Notes: generated by a model not told the origin, from the sequence alone. A stretch of 64,000 nt of DNA from JBBSDP01 sp963754335 (GCA_963754335.1 CAVWFQ010000010.1:1-64000); one strand, 5' to 3'; numbered from the stretch's first letter, positions 45,101-57,041 are shown. A program made the numbers and translations.

Positions 45101-45895
45101 TACTCGGCGACCTCTGGAACGCTCAACTTCGTCACCGGCGCGGCGACGGCTTCCTTCGAGATTCCGGTCTTAAATGACAATGCCGTTGACCCGACGCTGA
45201 CAGTGGGCATCACGTTGCTCGATCCTTCGAGCAACGTTCATTTGGGTGCGCAGCAATCGGCGACCCTTTCGATTCTCGATGTACCGCCTCCGCTGGCGAT
45301 CGTCGATAATCAACTCACGCCGGATCACCCCGGCGTCGTCAACCCCGTTACATTTCCGGGATTCAACCTGACATTCAACCAGCCTCTGTCTCCGCCGCCG
45401 ACTGTGCAGGATTTTTCTCTGTCTCTTCACACGAAAGAAGGGGCCGGCGGGACTGGAACGTCTACTCAGCTTGGATTGGTCTCGGTTACTTACGATGCAG
45501 CCGACAATTCAATCGAGTTCAAGTCGAAGAGCCGGTTGAGATCGAACCATTTTTATCAACTGATGGGATCTAATGTCAGCGGATTGCCGGACGGCGCACT
45601 CAATTACTGGTTTGCGCTGGGAAGGCGATTCACGTACATCGACCGCGACGGGAACAGCGTTCACATTGCGTTGCGCGGCAAGGGATACATGCGCCTGACT
45701 CGAACCCCGGATGGGCAAGGGGACGTCCTTACGCTCTTTGGCGTGAATTCACATAGCCAGGTGATCGGCTCGGTCGAAAAGACGACGCTCGGCGGCAGTG
45801 GCATGACCACCCTGACCGAGCTTGTCGGCCTGGGCGCGGCCACCGACTCGCTGCCGAGCGATTCGTTCACGATCGGTGCCGGAATCCTGAATTGA
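42121..45895 (+). CDS. Surface protein with choice-of-anchor L domain and seven Calx-beta repeats, one frameshift
   Basis: About 1,258 codons from ATG 42121 with an AAAGGGA site. The N-terminus 'ALELLENRRLFSVTV' resembles the LEPR-XLL surface-sorting region of Phycisphaerae. A choice-of-anchor L module follows ('ISFDLIFASEEFPQWVGSVN' then 'DAFGAYLDGT'). After a break near 42,695 it continues 'NPPENVNGTPISGTTPV', then seven Calx-beta repeats of ~110 residues, each with 'V(D/G)Y.T.DGTA.AG.(D/N)Y' and 'GTLNF.AGQ' (for example 'YATSDGTAAAGTDYTATSGT'). The C-terminus is a different beta domain. Likely a large secreted Ca2+-binding adhesin. Confidence 0.85.
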
Positions 45896-45896
45896 A

Positions 45897-45957
45897 GTGG
45901 CACGGATGTCCCGCCCGTGCGTATGTGCCAAGAGCACGGGCGAGACGCCCGTGCCAC
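45897..45957. repeat. Second copy of the GTGGCACGGGCGTCTCGCCCGTG palindrome
   Basis: It starts one base after the Calx-beta stop codon; the arms GTGGCACGGATGTCCCGCCC and GGGCGAGACGCCCGTGCCAC pair imperfectly around a short loop. Same family as 20,388-20,447. Lying directly after a stop and before a convergent gene, it probably ends transcription. Confidence 0.7.
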
Positions 45958-46016
45958 AATAAAACCGCCGGATCTGAAGCTTGCCGAGTCGTTTAGTGCC
46001 GCCGTGCGCCCCCGAA

Positions 46017-47390
<1,374 letters not shown>

Positions 47391-47395
47391 TCCTC

Positions 47396-48738
47396 TTACT
47401 TCTTATGATTCAACCGCGGCAGGAACGGGTCGCGCTCGTCGTCTGCCGAATCGGGGCCGCCGGCATCGCCGATCACCACTTGTCCATCGTCGCCGATCTC
47501 GTCGGCAGAGACGGGAGTGATTTCAGTATTGATGCTGTCGGTGGGACCGAGCTTTACATCGATCGGGCGGACCAGATGTCCGTCTGTCACCCAGATCGTT
47601 CCGTGTCGCTCCACCTTTTTCTTCGACGTTTTGATCGGAAGCGGAGGACCGGAAGAAGCCGGCTGCTCGTCCTCTTCCTCCACCGGCTTCCACTTCGAGC
47701 GCGCCTCGGGAGCAACCTGCTTAGCGTCGCTGGGGTACCACCGCAATGCGGCGTTGGGAGCCAGCAACACATTCGCATCGCGATGCACGTTGAACTGCAC
47801 GTTCGCGGTCATATACGGCAGAAGGCGGCCGCTGCTGTTGTCGACATTGACCTCAACGGTGTAAACAACCACGTTCTGGGTGCTCTGTGCGTTTAGCCGC
47901 ACTTTGCCGACGGTCCCCTTAAATGTTTCACCCTGAAGTGCATCACAGGTGAAGGTTACGTCCTGCCCAGGCTTGATGTGATCGACATCGGCTTCGTTGA
48001 CTGCCGCCCACACCTGCATGCGTGAGAGGTCTTTGGCGATGAGAAACATGCTCGACGCCGACAGACTTGAAACGACGGTCTGACCAATGTTGACCCGGCG
48101 ATCGATGATCTCCCCTTTCACCGGCGAGCGAATCGTACAGAAATCGAGGTTGCGCTTCGCCTTGGAGAGGGCGGCTTCGGCGGCGTGAATAGTCGCCTTG
48201 GCCTGCGAAATCTCAGCCTGTGCGACCGCAACGTTGCGCGCGCAGTTTCGTAGTCGGCCTGATAGGTTTCGTAATCGCTCTTGGAGAGGGCATCGGAAAC
48301 GCCAAGCTGCTGCGCGCGAATCCAGTTCTGCTCCGCCTGATGCTGTTTGGACTTGGCTTGATCGACGTCGGCCACTCCCTTTTCCAGATTGCTTTTTCCC
48401 GTGTCAAGCTGAGCTTCGGCGGTGCTGAGGTCCGCCCGGTAAACTGCGTCGTCGATGTGAGCCAGCACCATATTCGCCTGCACCGGCGAGCGATAGTCAA
48501 CTGGATTTCCGTTCGCATCCTTACCAAATGAATCTATCAGCCCGTCCACCTGTGCCCCGACATCGACAACTTCTTCAGGTTCGAGGGTTCCGGTGGCGTC
48601 AACCGTTGAAAGCAAGTCGCCGCGCTCTATTTTTGCGGTCCGAAATTCCAGCGGGGGTGTTGAACCGGACTTCCAATACCAGCCCCCGGCAACCGCCGCC
48701 ACTCCGATCAGACCGAGTACTAAAAACAACAATCGCAT
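47396..48738 (-). CDS. MacA/HlyD-type membrane fusion protein, one frameshift
   Basis: About 447 codons from ATG 48738. N-terminal anchor 'LLFLVLGLIGVAAVAGGWYW', lipoyl/barrel half 'LLSTVDATGTLEPEEVVDVG' then 'AQVDGLIDSF', and a coiled coil 'DLSTAEAQLDTGKSNLEKGV'. The frame breaks near 48,240; it then continues 'NLDFCTIRSPVKGEIIDRRV' and 'SMFLIAKDLSRMQVWAAVNE' then 'ADVDHIKPGQDV'. It spans the periplasm between the inner-membrane permease just downstream (5-base gap) and an outer-membrane TolC-like pore, which is not in the window. Its C-terminus has an acidic linker (KPVEEEDEQPASS). Confidence 0.8.
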
Positions 48739-48946
48739 ATATTTCCGAACGATTTGAACTGCTTCGGATCACCGCGGGCGGCGAATTGAAGCCATTGGCA
48801 TTACGTCATTTACGAATCAGGAATTCGAGTGGGATCCTTCAGGTCCGCCGGCCTGAAAGGACCCGTGCGCATTTGCTACCCTTCCCGCGTTATCGGCGTT
48901 GCAGAACGCCCAATGATAGACAATACGTTGCTAAGTCGTCAGAAGG

Positions 48947-51158
48947 TCATTTCCGGTCGGAAATGTAGACGCCGTTCCATTGTTCCGGCGGGGGATTGAT
49001 GCGAAACGTGATACAACGAGCGGCCAGCACGGCGCTCGGCCGATCCTGTTCGCATTGAGGTTCCAACAGCATCAGCGCTGAATCGAAATCGCGGGATTCA
49101 TAGGCCGCGACGGCCTGTTCGTAAACGCGAATGACATCGGGCGACGAGTCGGGTTCGGACGCGAGGCCGCGCAGTTCGTAGATGCGGACACCTTTCGACC
49201 TCCCCTTGACGGCGACGATGTCGAGAAATCGGAAACGAAATTCGTCGCCGACGGCTTGGTGGACGGAATCGCTTACGATGATCGATGTGCCGTACTGTTT
49301 GTTGAGTCCTTCGAGACGCGATGCCAGATTCACCCCGTCGCCGATCGCTGTATAGCTCATCCGGTCGGGTGCGCCGAAATGGCCGACTGTCACCCTGGCC
49401 GTATGAACGCCAAAGCGGGTTGGAAACGGATCCAGCCGCAAATCGGTCCATTCTGGTGATGCGTACAACGCCGCCGTGGCCCGCCGGCAGCCCAGCGCGG
49501 CGCGGCAGGCGCCGCGGGGATGATCGGCGCGTTCCGTCGGGACGTTCCAGAGCGCCATCACGCTGTCGCCGATGTATTTGTCGATGATCCCGCCGTTCTC
49601 GTGAATCGCCCCGGTCATCACCTCGAAATAGCGGCCCAGTGCCCGCGCCAGTGCATCCGGTTCCATCCGCTCGGAAACATTGGTGAAGTCCTGGATGTCG
49701 CTGAAGAGAAGCGAAACATCGGCCAGCGCACCGCCAAGCGTCGGCTCGCGATTGTCATGATAGAGTTTGCGGACCAGATCGACCGGCACGTATTTGCTCA
49801 TGGCCCGCATGGCGGTCTTGGCCTGTTCCAGGCTTTCCATCACCGCGCGCACATCGCTGAAAATAGTCCGTGCCGGCGCGGCGCGAAATCGAATTCGCGC
49901 ATGCGCCGGGTGGCCAGGAGGATTCGTCCCAGTCCGCGCTGCACCGCCTGAAGCATCAGGGCTCCGCCGAGAAGGATCGCCACGATCACGAGCAGTGAAA
50001 GCCAGACGAGCGTATTTCGGCGGCTTTCGAGACCGCGCAGGTAGTAGGATTCCGGAGCGATGATGCCTACGACCCAATCCTGGGATTCGGGCATGGCACG
50101 GAAAGTGACCAGATAACGCACGCCGTTGACGTCCACCGCGCCGCTGGTGGGTGGGCTCCCGCGGCCGAGATCCACAAGTTGCGGTAAGTGCAGCGCCGCG
50201 AGAATCTGCGGAGGGCCAGCGGTTGAAACATAACGCAGATCGTCGCCGATTTCTTTGAGCGAGTCCGACGGCGTCAGCGGTGCAAGCAGCCGTCCCCCTT
50301 CTTTCACGCGAGCCGGATCGAGTGGAGAGGGGGAATCACACAGGAATATCGTGTGAAAGTCCTGCGGATCAGGGTTGCGGATGAATTCCTCGATCTTGCG
50401 GGAAAACAGGCCTATTTTCAGAACGCCGACGAAATGTCCGGGGCGGTCTTCAACGCTTCGCAGCACATCGACCGCCACCCGCCGCTGATTTTCGGGAAGG
50501 TATTCATCGATCTGCGTGTAATGCAGGTCGGTCCAGATCGGATCCCCATAAAATTGTCTTGAGGCGGGGGTCTGGAATGTGAGATCGTTCGTCGGATCGG
50601 AAAGATTTCGCTCGGCCGTCTGAGTATACGGTACGCCCTCAAAGCGCGGTGACGCGACCGGGCGCTCGCGCATGTCGGCGGCAAATCCGCCGCCGACTGC
50701 GGGACGCACCCGGCGTGAGACGATCTGCTGGCTTCCGTCCGGATTTTTGCGCGATAGACCGTGAGCTGCCAGCGATTGTCGGGCGCAACCCGCATTATTC
50801 CGCCAGCCAGGTATCCCAGCGAATCCGCATGGGTGAATGAAGCCTCCGAAATCCCGGTGTTATTCAGGACCTGTGAAAAGAGGAGCGACTCGATCTCGTC
50901 GGAGTTATTTGTCCCGGCGAGTCCGGCGCCGAGCGAACGCTCGACATTCTCAAGCGTCATCTGCGCACTGGCCAGGTATCCGACGATCACGTCTCCCTTG
51001 CGCTGGGCAATTTCCTCCCGCTCGCGCTGCGCACTTTCAGTCACCGAGCGGCGCGATTGGACGTACACCTCGTAAAACAGTGTCCCGAGCAGCGCCGCAA
51101 GGATGACAAGGCTGGCCACGAACAACTGGCGAAAGGTGATGCCGAACGGATTGCGCAT
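48947..51158 (-). CDS. Membrane-bound class III adenylate/guanylate cyclase with extracellular sensor, two frameshifts
   Basis: About 736 codons from ATG 51158 (MRNPFGITFRQLFVASLVIL, TM1). A periplasmic Cache-like domain follows. It breaks at an A5 run near 50,745 to continue 'VRPAVGGGFAADMRERPVAS', and includes 'MPESQDWVVGIIAPESYYLR'. TM2 is 'TLVWLSLLVIVAILLGGALM'. A second break lies near 49,872. The cyclase domain reads 'VSLLFSDIQDFTNVSERMEP' (metal Asp), 'GGIIDKYIGDSVMALWNVPT' (second Asp) and 'SYTAIGDGVNLASRLEGLNK' (Asn/Arg). The C-terminus has a TPR-like helical region. It should convert ATP or GTP to a cyclic nucleotide in response to an external signal. Confidence 0.85.
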
Positions 51159-51510
51159 GATTTGGGAGCCCGATCGAAGCGGGGAAGTATAGCGTCGCGG
51201 CGAAGTCAATGGTTCAGAGGAGGATAAACATTCCGAAATCGCAGCGCGTGATCAAGCGGAAATTTCCACGACGGGGCAAAGCGGCGGCCCGAAATTGTGG
51301 AGCACGCCGACCGTAACCGCCGCGCCGCCCCGCATTCGTCCGCGAGAAAATCGAGGAGCGGAACCAATACGGGGGCGGCGCGGCGGCTCGAATTTGCGGC
51401 GGGGTGGCGGCGCGCGCCGCTTTGCCCCGTCGTGTAGTGAGCATGCGCTCGCAATCTGCCGTACAATCCGCCTCGGGCCGAATGGAAAGGAAAAGCGAAG
51501 TGAGGGACGA
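51159..51510. other. Gene-poor 352-base gap
   Basis: No convincing gene on either strand. The stretch is GC-rich with loosely repeated GCGGCGGG/CGCCGCCC words near 51,300-51,430, and must hold the promoters of the two divergent genes beside it. I see no strong palindrome, which makes it an exception among the larger host gaps. Confidence 0.4.
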
Positions 51511-52113
51511 ATGATGTTGCGACGATATCTCATCCCCCTGGCCGCATGTTTATTGGGAGCGATTGCTTTTTCCCCCGCTCGCGCCGCCCGCCCGGAGAAA
51601 AGCGCGGCGGATAAAGAGCGCGAGGCATGGGAAAAGGTGATCGAGTTCTACGGCGACGAAGCTACGAACGACTGGTCGCTTCGAATCGAGGATAAGAATG
51701 TCACCAAGCGGGCAACCTTCGTGTTTCTCGAATTGTGGCGGTATGACTCCTCGGCCAAGAAATGGAACCTGGTGGACCAGCCCCACATGGACACGGCGAT
51801 CGTTCTTCCCAAGGAGAAGCCGGCCGACAAAGCCGACGAAGACACGCAGATTCTCTACAACCTGACCGAGATCCAGAAAGGGATGTACGGCCTCTGGTTC
51901 GCCAAATGGCACCACCGAGGGCGTCAACGGCGCTAATTTCATCCGGCTCGGCCCCGCCCGCGCACCCGCAAAGGGGGGGAAGACGAAAGGCCGCCGGCCG
52001 GATGGCTCTGGGAAGTCGTTCCGCTGAATCTCAACAAGGCCGAAATGCAGATGATCCCCGATCCGCATGTCTGGTGTACCCAGGACACGGCGGCGACTCA
52101 GCCGGTGAAGTAG
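51511..52113 (+). CDS. Secreted hypothetical protein, two frameshifts
   Basis: About 200 codons from ATG 51511 with a GAGGGA site. Signal peptide 'LRRYLIPLAACLLGAIAFSP...ARA'. The mature part has 'KVIEFYGDEATNDWSLRIED' and 'FLELWRYDSSAKKWNLVDQP'. Breaks near 51,912 and in a G7 run at 51,973-51,979 give 'TEGVNGANFIRLGPARAP' and then 'PPAGWLWEVVPLNLNKAEMQ', ending 'TQDTAATQPVK'. No domain is recognised. It is followed 56 bases later by the SUFU gene on the same strand. Confidence 0.5.
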
Positions 52114-52169
52114 AGGACGGGCTTCCAGTCCGATTGCATCCTACTTGCAACCATCAGCCGGAGAATTCC

Positions 52170-52751
52170 TTGGCCGGTAAGCCGAGCTTCGAAAATCGAC
52201 AAATTGCCAAATACCTGGCGGAGGTAATTGGCAGAGCGCCGCGAATCGTGGCCTACCACCATGACCATCTTCCATTGACGCTTCCGATCTTCATTGCGCA
52301 CGACCAGCCGCAGGAAGGAGTCGTTTCATATTCAACAGTCGGACTCTCGGATTATCGAAATGGCTCGGAAGACCAAAACCTGCCTCGCGTGGAAATCACC
52401 GGAGCCTGCGACGCGAGAATTTCCGAGTTCCCGAATATTTTGGCCACCGCCGGTTTTTGTCTAATGAGATCGCAATGGGCCTGCTTTCCGCAGGGCGCCC
52501 TCCGAGATGCGGTTTCACCATACCGGGTGTCCGACACGATGAAGCACCTGTTCATGTCAAATCCATTTCTTTGGGAACCCGGCTTACAGACCTTGAAGTT
52601 GGATACCAAGCAGGTCGCATGGGTGTTCACTGTCCCAATCTCGGATGAAGAACTGTTTTTCATGGAAACCGCGGGCGGCGAGGCACTCGCCGATCGCCTC
52701 GAACGCAAGCAGATAGACGTGTTCGATATTTGTCGTCCTTCGATTATGTAA
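52170..52751 (+). CDS. Suppressor-of-fused (SUFU) domain protein
   Basis: A 193-residue protein. TTG 52170 (reads LAGKPSFENRQIAKYLAEVI) is chosen because GGAG lies eight bases upstream; the frame extends further up but as shadow of the preceding gene. The fold signature is present: 'LPLTLPIFIAHDQPQEGVVS' then 'YSTVGLSDYR', 'ARISEFPNILATAGFCLMR', and the typical ending 'PISDEELFFMETAGGEALAD' then 'RLERKQIDVFDICRPSI'. Bacterial SUFU proteins are commonly immunity proteins of polymorphic toxin systems. No toxin gene is visible next to it, so the role here is open. Confidence 0.75.
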   Translation: MAGKPSFENRQIAKYLAEVIGRAPRIVAYHHDHLPLTLPIFIAHDQPQEGVVSYSTVGLSDYRNGSEDQNLPRVEITGACDARISEFPNILATAGFCLMRSQWACFPQGALRDAVSPYRVSDTMKHLFMSNPFLWEPGLQTLKLDTKQVAWVFTVPISDEELFFMETAGGEALADRLERKQIDVFDICRPSIM

Positions 52752-52807
52752 CGGGTTCGTCGAAAAGCCCGGAGAACACATCCGCTTTCGTTTGGTCATC
52801 CGCGAGA

Positions 52808-53929
52808 CTACCCGCCAATCCGGCTCATCTGCTCGTTGCCATGAAATCCGTGCAGTCGCGGCTTAAGTCGAACGCATTCGGACATGGCGTGAGCAAGCTT
52901 CGATTGGCGCACGTTTTCGCTTTGGTTCGAGTCACGAAGCAACGGGAGGATATGCACTTCGCCTCCTTCGAAAAGACAGGATCGCAGCACTCCATTGGCC
53001 GTGAGGCGAAGGCGATTGCAGGTCGAGCAGAAGGGGGCGGACATGGCGCTGATGAAACCGATGCGTCCGGCGGGATTGCCCAGCGCGAGGCGATATATAT
53101 TTGCGGGCCCCACGCCGGGCTCCGAATTTCGCTCGACCGGAATCAGCGGTCCGAGGTCTCGCTCGATCGCGTCGCGCACTTCACTTTCAGGAATCAGGCA
53201 GTTCGCTCCGCGGTCCTGTGCGCCGCACCCGCCGGCGGGGCCCCGCTCTGAAGCGTCGATGCCCGAAAAATTCATCGCATCGCGCTGGATCGCTGAATCG
53301 CCGAGGGGCATGTATTCGATGAAGCGGACCGTCAGACGTCGGCTCAACGTCAGACGGGAAAAGTCCGCGGGCTCATCGTCATTGGTTCCGCGCATCGTCA
53401 CGCAATTGATCTTGATGGAGCTGAAGCCGACTTCCTCGCAACGATCGAGCCCGCGGAGGACAGTTGCGAGACACCCCGTGCGGGTGATGCGGGCGAAGCG
53501 ATCGGCACGCAATGAATCGATGCTGACCGTCACCCGGTCGAGACCGGCCTCACGCAGGGGCCTGGCCAGATCGAGCAGGCGCATGCCGTTGGTGGTGAGT
53601 GAGAGGTCCTCGATTCCGTTCACCCGTCGCAGCATTGCGACCAGATCGACCAGCCCGTGTCGGACGGTCGGCTCGCCGCCGGTAAGCTTAAAACGGCGGA
53701 TGCCATGCACTTCGATCGCCGCGCGCACTACGTCGCGGATCTCTTCAAAGGTAAGAATCTGCTCGCGCGGAAGCCAGCGGACTCCATCCTCCGGCATGCA
53801 GTAAACGCAGCGGAAATTACACCGGTCGGTGATACTGATGCGCAGGACGCGCACGGCTCCGATCGACGCTGGCCCGCTTTCAAATCCGGGCGGCGCAGTC
53901 TGCGAAGGTTCGATGACGGCAAGGCGCAT
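52808..53929 (-). CDS. moaA: GTP 3',8-cyclase MoaA
   Basis: An intact 373-residue radical SAM enzyme for the first step of molybdenum cofactor synthesis. The SAM cluster is 'ITDRCNFRCVYCMPEDG' (CxxxCxxC). The second Fe-S site is 'APFCSTCNRLRLTANGVLRS' with a further Cys in 'RSCLFEGGEVH', and 'FIEYMPLGDSA' and 'LTTNGMRL' are typical. The protein ends in Gly-Gly, as required in MoaA. An extra Gly/Cys-rich loop (SGIDASERGPAGGCGAQD) of about 25 residues lengthens it over usual MoaA (~330). No other moa genes are in view. Confidence 0.92.
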   Translation of the reverse strand: MRLAVIEPSQTAPPGFESGPASIGAVRVLRISITDRCNFRCVYCMPEDGVRWLPREQILTFEEIRDVVRAAIEVHGIRRFKLTGGEPTVRHGLVDLVAMLRRVNGIEDLSLTTNGMRLLDLARPLREAGLDRVTVSIDSLRADRFARITRTGCLATVLRGLDRCEEVGFSSIKINCVTMRGTNDDEPADFSRLTLSRRLTVRFIEYMPLGDSAIQRDAMNFSGIDASERGPAGGCGAQDRGANCLIPESEVRDAIERDLGPLIPVERNSEPGVGPANIYRLALGNPAGRIGFISAMSAPFCSTCNRLRLTANGVLRSCLFEGGEVHILPLLRDSNQSENVRQSKLAHAMSECVRLKPRLHGFHGNEQMSRIGG

Positions 53930-53956
53930 ACAGCGATTCTATGGCAGTTGCGCTAA

Positions 53957-54044
53957 TGTAGCACAGCCGCCCTCGGCTGTGTTCCGCCGAAAGGCGGAAA
54001 GCTTCGACCTTCGGTCGAACACAGCCGAGGGCGGCTGTGCTACA
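53957..54044. repeat. Palindrome TGTAGCACAGCCGCCCTCGG with perfect 27-base arms
   Basis: Left arm 53,957-53,983 and right arm 54,018-54,044 are perfect inverted copies. The loop itself contains TTCCGCCGAAAGGCGGAAAG and TTCGACCTTCGGTCGAA hairpins, so a branched structure is possible. It lies between the divergent moaA and the secreted-protein gene. Confidence 0.85.
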
Positions 54045-54192
54045 TTTGAGAATATCACATTTCCTCCGTTTGACGGACTAAACTGACGGGGTAGGATCGA
54101 TCACCAAACCCGTGTGTAAAGCGATGGTTCGCCGTTGGCGGGAATGTCCCGCTCCCGGTGTTCGAAGCCGAACCGCTTCTGAAGGAGACCGC

Positions 54193-56006
54193 ATGAAGCC
54201 CCCGCGTTGCCGACGTCTTTTTTCGATTTCGCTGCTTGTCCTGCTGGTTGGCGCGGGCACGCGCGTCCATGCACAAGTGCTGGACCAGGTGCCGTCCACC
54301 GCATTGGCGGTATTCAAGGTGAAGAATCTGAGCGCGACCAATGCCAAAGTCGTCAAGATGGCCAAGGCCTTCGGGCTCGATCAGTTTTCGCCGGATCTGG
54401 CTGATCCGCTTAGCGCGATGGTCCAAAAAATGCACATTTCCCAGGGATTGAACAAATCCGGCGAAATGGCGTTCGTTATTTTCGACAAGGATACGGCCCA
54501 GGCCAAGCAGGACGACAGCGTGCTCGCCCTGGTTCCGGTCAGCGACTACAAGGCCTTTCTCGGCAACCTGAAGGACGTGAAGGAAGAGGGCGGAATCGCC
54601 GAAGGCAAGTCACAGGAAGGTAACAAGGACGTTTTTGTGGCGCATTGGGGCGACTACGCCGCGATGTCGCCGGCCAAGGCCCTGGTTGCCAGCAAGCCGA
54701 CCGAAACGATGAAATTAAGTGGTCTGGCGGCAAAGGAATCGGAAGCTAAAGACGTCGTCCTCCTCGCCAACATGCAAACGCTTCGCGCCGTCATCCTGCC
54801 GAAGCTGAAATCCGAACGTGGCAAAATTTTGGATGAGGTGACTAAAAACGTCGGGAAGGATGAGGCTGCCAAAAAATTCATTCCCGTCGCCCGCGCGATG
54901 ATCAGCGTTTATCTGGACGGGGTCGAATCATTTCTGTCCGCCGCCACGTCCGGGGTAATTGGGCTTGATCTGGCCGACGACGGAATTGGCACCACCTTTC
55001 TCGCTGAGTTTAAGCCCGATTCGGATTGGGGACGCACCGCCGCCGAGTTGAAAGGGGAGGCCGGCGGAAAGTCCCTGCTGGCGGGCCTGCCCGATCGCAA
55101 ATACTACGCCTTTGCCGGGTATGCCGCCGATCCCAAGGTGATGCAGCGGATTCTCTCGATGGTGATTGATCCCATCGTCAAGGAATTGAATGACGCCGGA
55201 GAAGTGGGCAAGCAGATGGCGGATCTCCTCCAATCCGAGAAGGCCCTTTACGGCGCATTGCACCGCGTGGCTGTCGGCGTGGTGGTCGCTGACGGAGGCG
55301 CTCGGACAGGAAAGCGTCTTTCAGATTGTCGGCGTGGCACATGGCGATGCCAAGGCGATCAAGCAGGCCACGGAAGGGATGATCAAAGGTGCTTCCGGCG
55401 TCAGCGGCGCCGCGCCGGCGGACAGTCCCGCGAAAATGGCCCTCGAGTTCAAGCCCGACGCCAAAACGATCGATGGCGTCACCTTCGATACTTACGATGC
55501 GTCGATCAAGACCGATCCCAACGATCCGAAAGCCGCTCAGGCCCAACAGATTTCAGCGATGGTGTTTGGGGCCAACGGCTTGAGCGGAGTGGTCGGAGCG
55601 GTGGATGACAAAACGGTTCTTTTCGTCCACGGCGGAACAGACAAGTTGATTTCGGCGGCTATCACGGCCAGCAAAGATCCCCAGGATCACCTCAGCGATT
55701 TGCCCGGCGTAAAGGCGGTTTCGGCCCATCTTCCGGAAAATCGCTATGTCGAATATTACATCCGACTCGATCAGGTCGTCTCATCGGCAGTGAAGTACGC
55801 CGCCGGCCTTGGATTTCCTCTGAAGTCTGCGCATTCCGCCGAATCTTCCTCCGATCGGCGTCGCCGCCGCTACCGACGGGCCCGCCGTGCGGGTTGACTC
55901 GTTCATCCCCTCCCAACTGGTGGAGAGCCTCGTCGCGGCGGGAATCGAAGCGTACACCAATATCCAGGGTGGACCCGGCGGGTCCGGAGGACCGGGAGGC
56001 TTGTAA
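54193..56006 (+). CDS. Secreted hypothetical protein, two frameshifts
   Basis: About 603 codons from ATG 54193 with a GAAGGAG site. Signal peptide 'RLFSISLLVLLVGAGTRVHA' precedes 'VLDQVPSTALAVFKVKNLSA'. The body has repeated helical/strand units ('AFVIFDKDTAQAKQDDSVLA', 'YLDGVESFLSAATSGVIGLD') as in DUF3352-like planctomycete proteins. Breaks near 55,297 ('LGQESVFQIVGVAHGDAKAI') and 55,825 ('LRIPPNLPPIGVAAATDGPA') restore a protein ending in a Gly-rich tail (PGGSGGPGGL). No enzymatic motif. Likely a periplasmic or cell-surface protein. Confidence 0.55.
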
Positions 56007-56021
56007 GAAAATTCCACGATC

Positions 56022-56155
56022 CAAAAACCAAAACCCAAAAAAGGACCAAATTCCAAGAAGAAAATCCCAAACAGGACGGGGCAAAATTCCTCCGGTTTGG
56101 ATTTTTCTTCTTGGGTTTTGGAATTTACTTGGGCTTTGGGCTTTGGGCTTTGGAC
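56022..56155. repeat. A/C- and T/G-rich inverted repeat
   Basis: AAAAACCAAAACCCAAAAAA with AAATTCCAAG and GAAGAAAATCC on the left face GGATTTTTCTTCTTGGG, TTTTGGAATTTACTTGGG and triple GGGCTTTGG on the right. The right part runs into the 3' end of trpC, so the last residues of that protein (KAQSPKPK) are repeat-derived. Confidence 0.65.
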
Positions 56156-56967
56156 TTTTCCTCGCCGAATAGTTCCTGGATTTTTCCGGCGATATCCGGA
56201 CTTTTCATCAGACTTTCTCCCACCAGGACCGCCCCAATTCCGGCGGCCGAAAGTTTTTCGACATCCGCCCGGGTGTGGATTCCGCTTTCGCTGACCAGCA
56301 CGGATCGGTCCGCAACGAGTTCCGCCAATCGGAGCGTGGTTCCGAGATCGGTCGTCATCGTGCGCAGGTCACGGTTGTTGATTCCCAACAGGCTATAGCT
56401 GCGATGCGGAAAGCCAATCACCTGATCGCGAACTCGCATCAGGCTCTCCATGTCATGCACCTCAATGAGTACCGTCAGGTTCAGTTCGGTGGCCAGGATT
56501 TGCAGATCGATCAAATGGCTGGTCTCCAGGCATTCGGCGATGAGCAACATTGCATCGGCCCCGGCGGCACGCGTTTCGTAAACCTGGTATGGATCGATGA
56601 CAAAGTCCTTCCGCAGGATGGGAAGGTTCACGGCGTCTCGCACGAGCCGGATGTATTCCAGCTTTCCCTGAAAGTATTTTTCATCTGTCAGGACGCTGAT
56701 GGCGTTTGCTCCGGCTTGCGCATAGATCTGCGCAATCCGAACCGGATCAAAATCCGTGCGGATCACGCCGGCGCTCGGGGACGCCTTTTTCACCTCGGCG
56801 ATCAGCCTCATGCGATGATCTGAACGATGCGTGATGGCGTGGAAGAAATTTCTCGGCCGGCCCAGCGCCGCCACCTGTTCCTTCAGTTGCTCGATCGGCA
56901 CGCGCAGCCGGCGCTCAGCGATTTCCTCCCGCTTGGTCTGGACGATCTTTTCGAGAATAGTGCTCAT
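56125..56967 (-). CDS. trpC: Indole-3-glycerol phosphate synthase
   Basis: An intact 280-residue TIM-barrel enzyme of tryptophan synthesis. Family signatures: 'MRLIAEVKKASPSAGVIRTD' (catalytic Lys of EVKKASPS), 'NAISVLTDEKYFQG', 'LPILRKDFVIDPYQVYETRA' (catalytic Lys of LRKDF), 'LLIAECLE', 'IEVHDMESLMRV', 'LLGINNRDLRTMTTDLGTTL' and 'VSESGIHTRADVEKLSAAGI'. It ends beyond the usual stop with ~10 repeat-derived residues. No other trp genes are adjacent, so the pathway is dispersed. Confidence 0.95.
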   Translation of the reverse strand: MSTILEKIVQTKREEIAERRLRVPIEQLKEQVAALGRPRNFFHAITHRSDHRMRLIAEVKKASPSAGVIRTDFDPVRIAQIYAQAGANAISVLTDEKYFQGKLEYIRLVRDAVNLPILRKDFVIDPYQVYETRAAGADAMLLIAECLETSHLIDLQILATELNLTVLIEVHDMESLMRVRDQVIGFPHRSYSLLGINNRDLRTMTTDLGTTLRLAELVADRSVLVSESGIHTRADVEKLSAAGIGAVLVGESLMKSPDIAGKIQELFGEEKSKAQSPKPK

Positions 56968-57041
56968 CGCGCTGCTTTCGCTACAATGCCGCGCTCACGC
57001 TGCAATTGAGGCGGCCAGGAACCTTAAACGAGACCGTCGGC

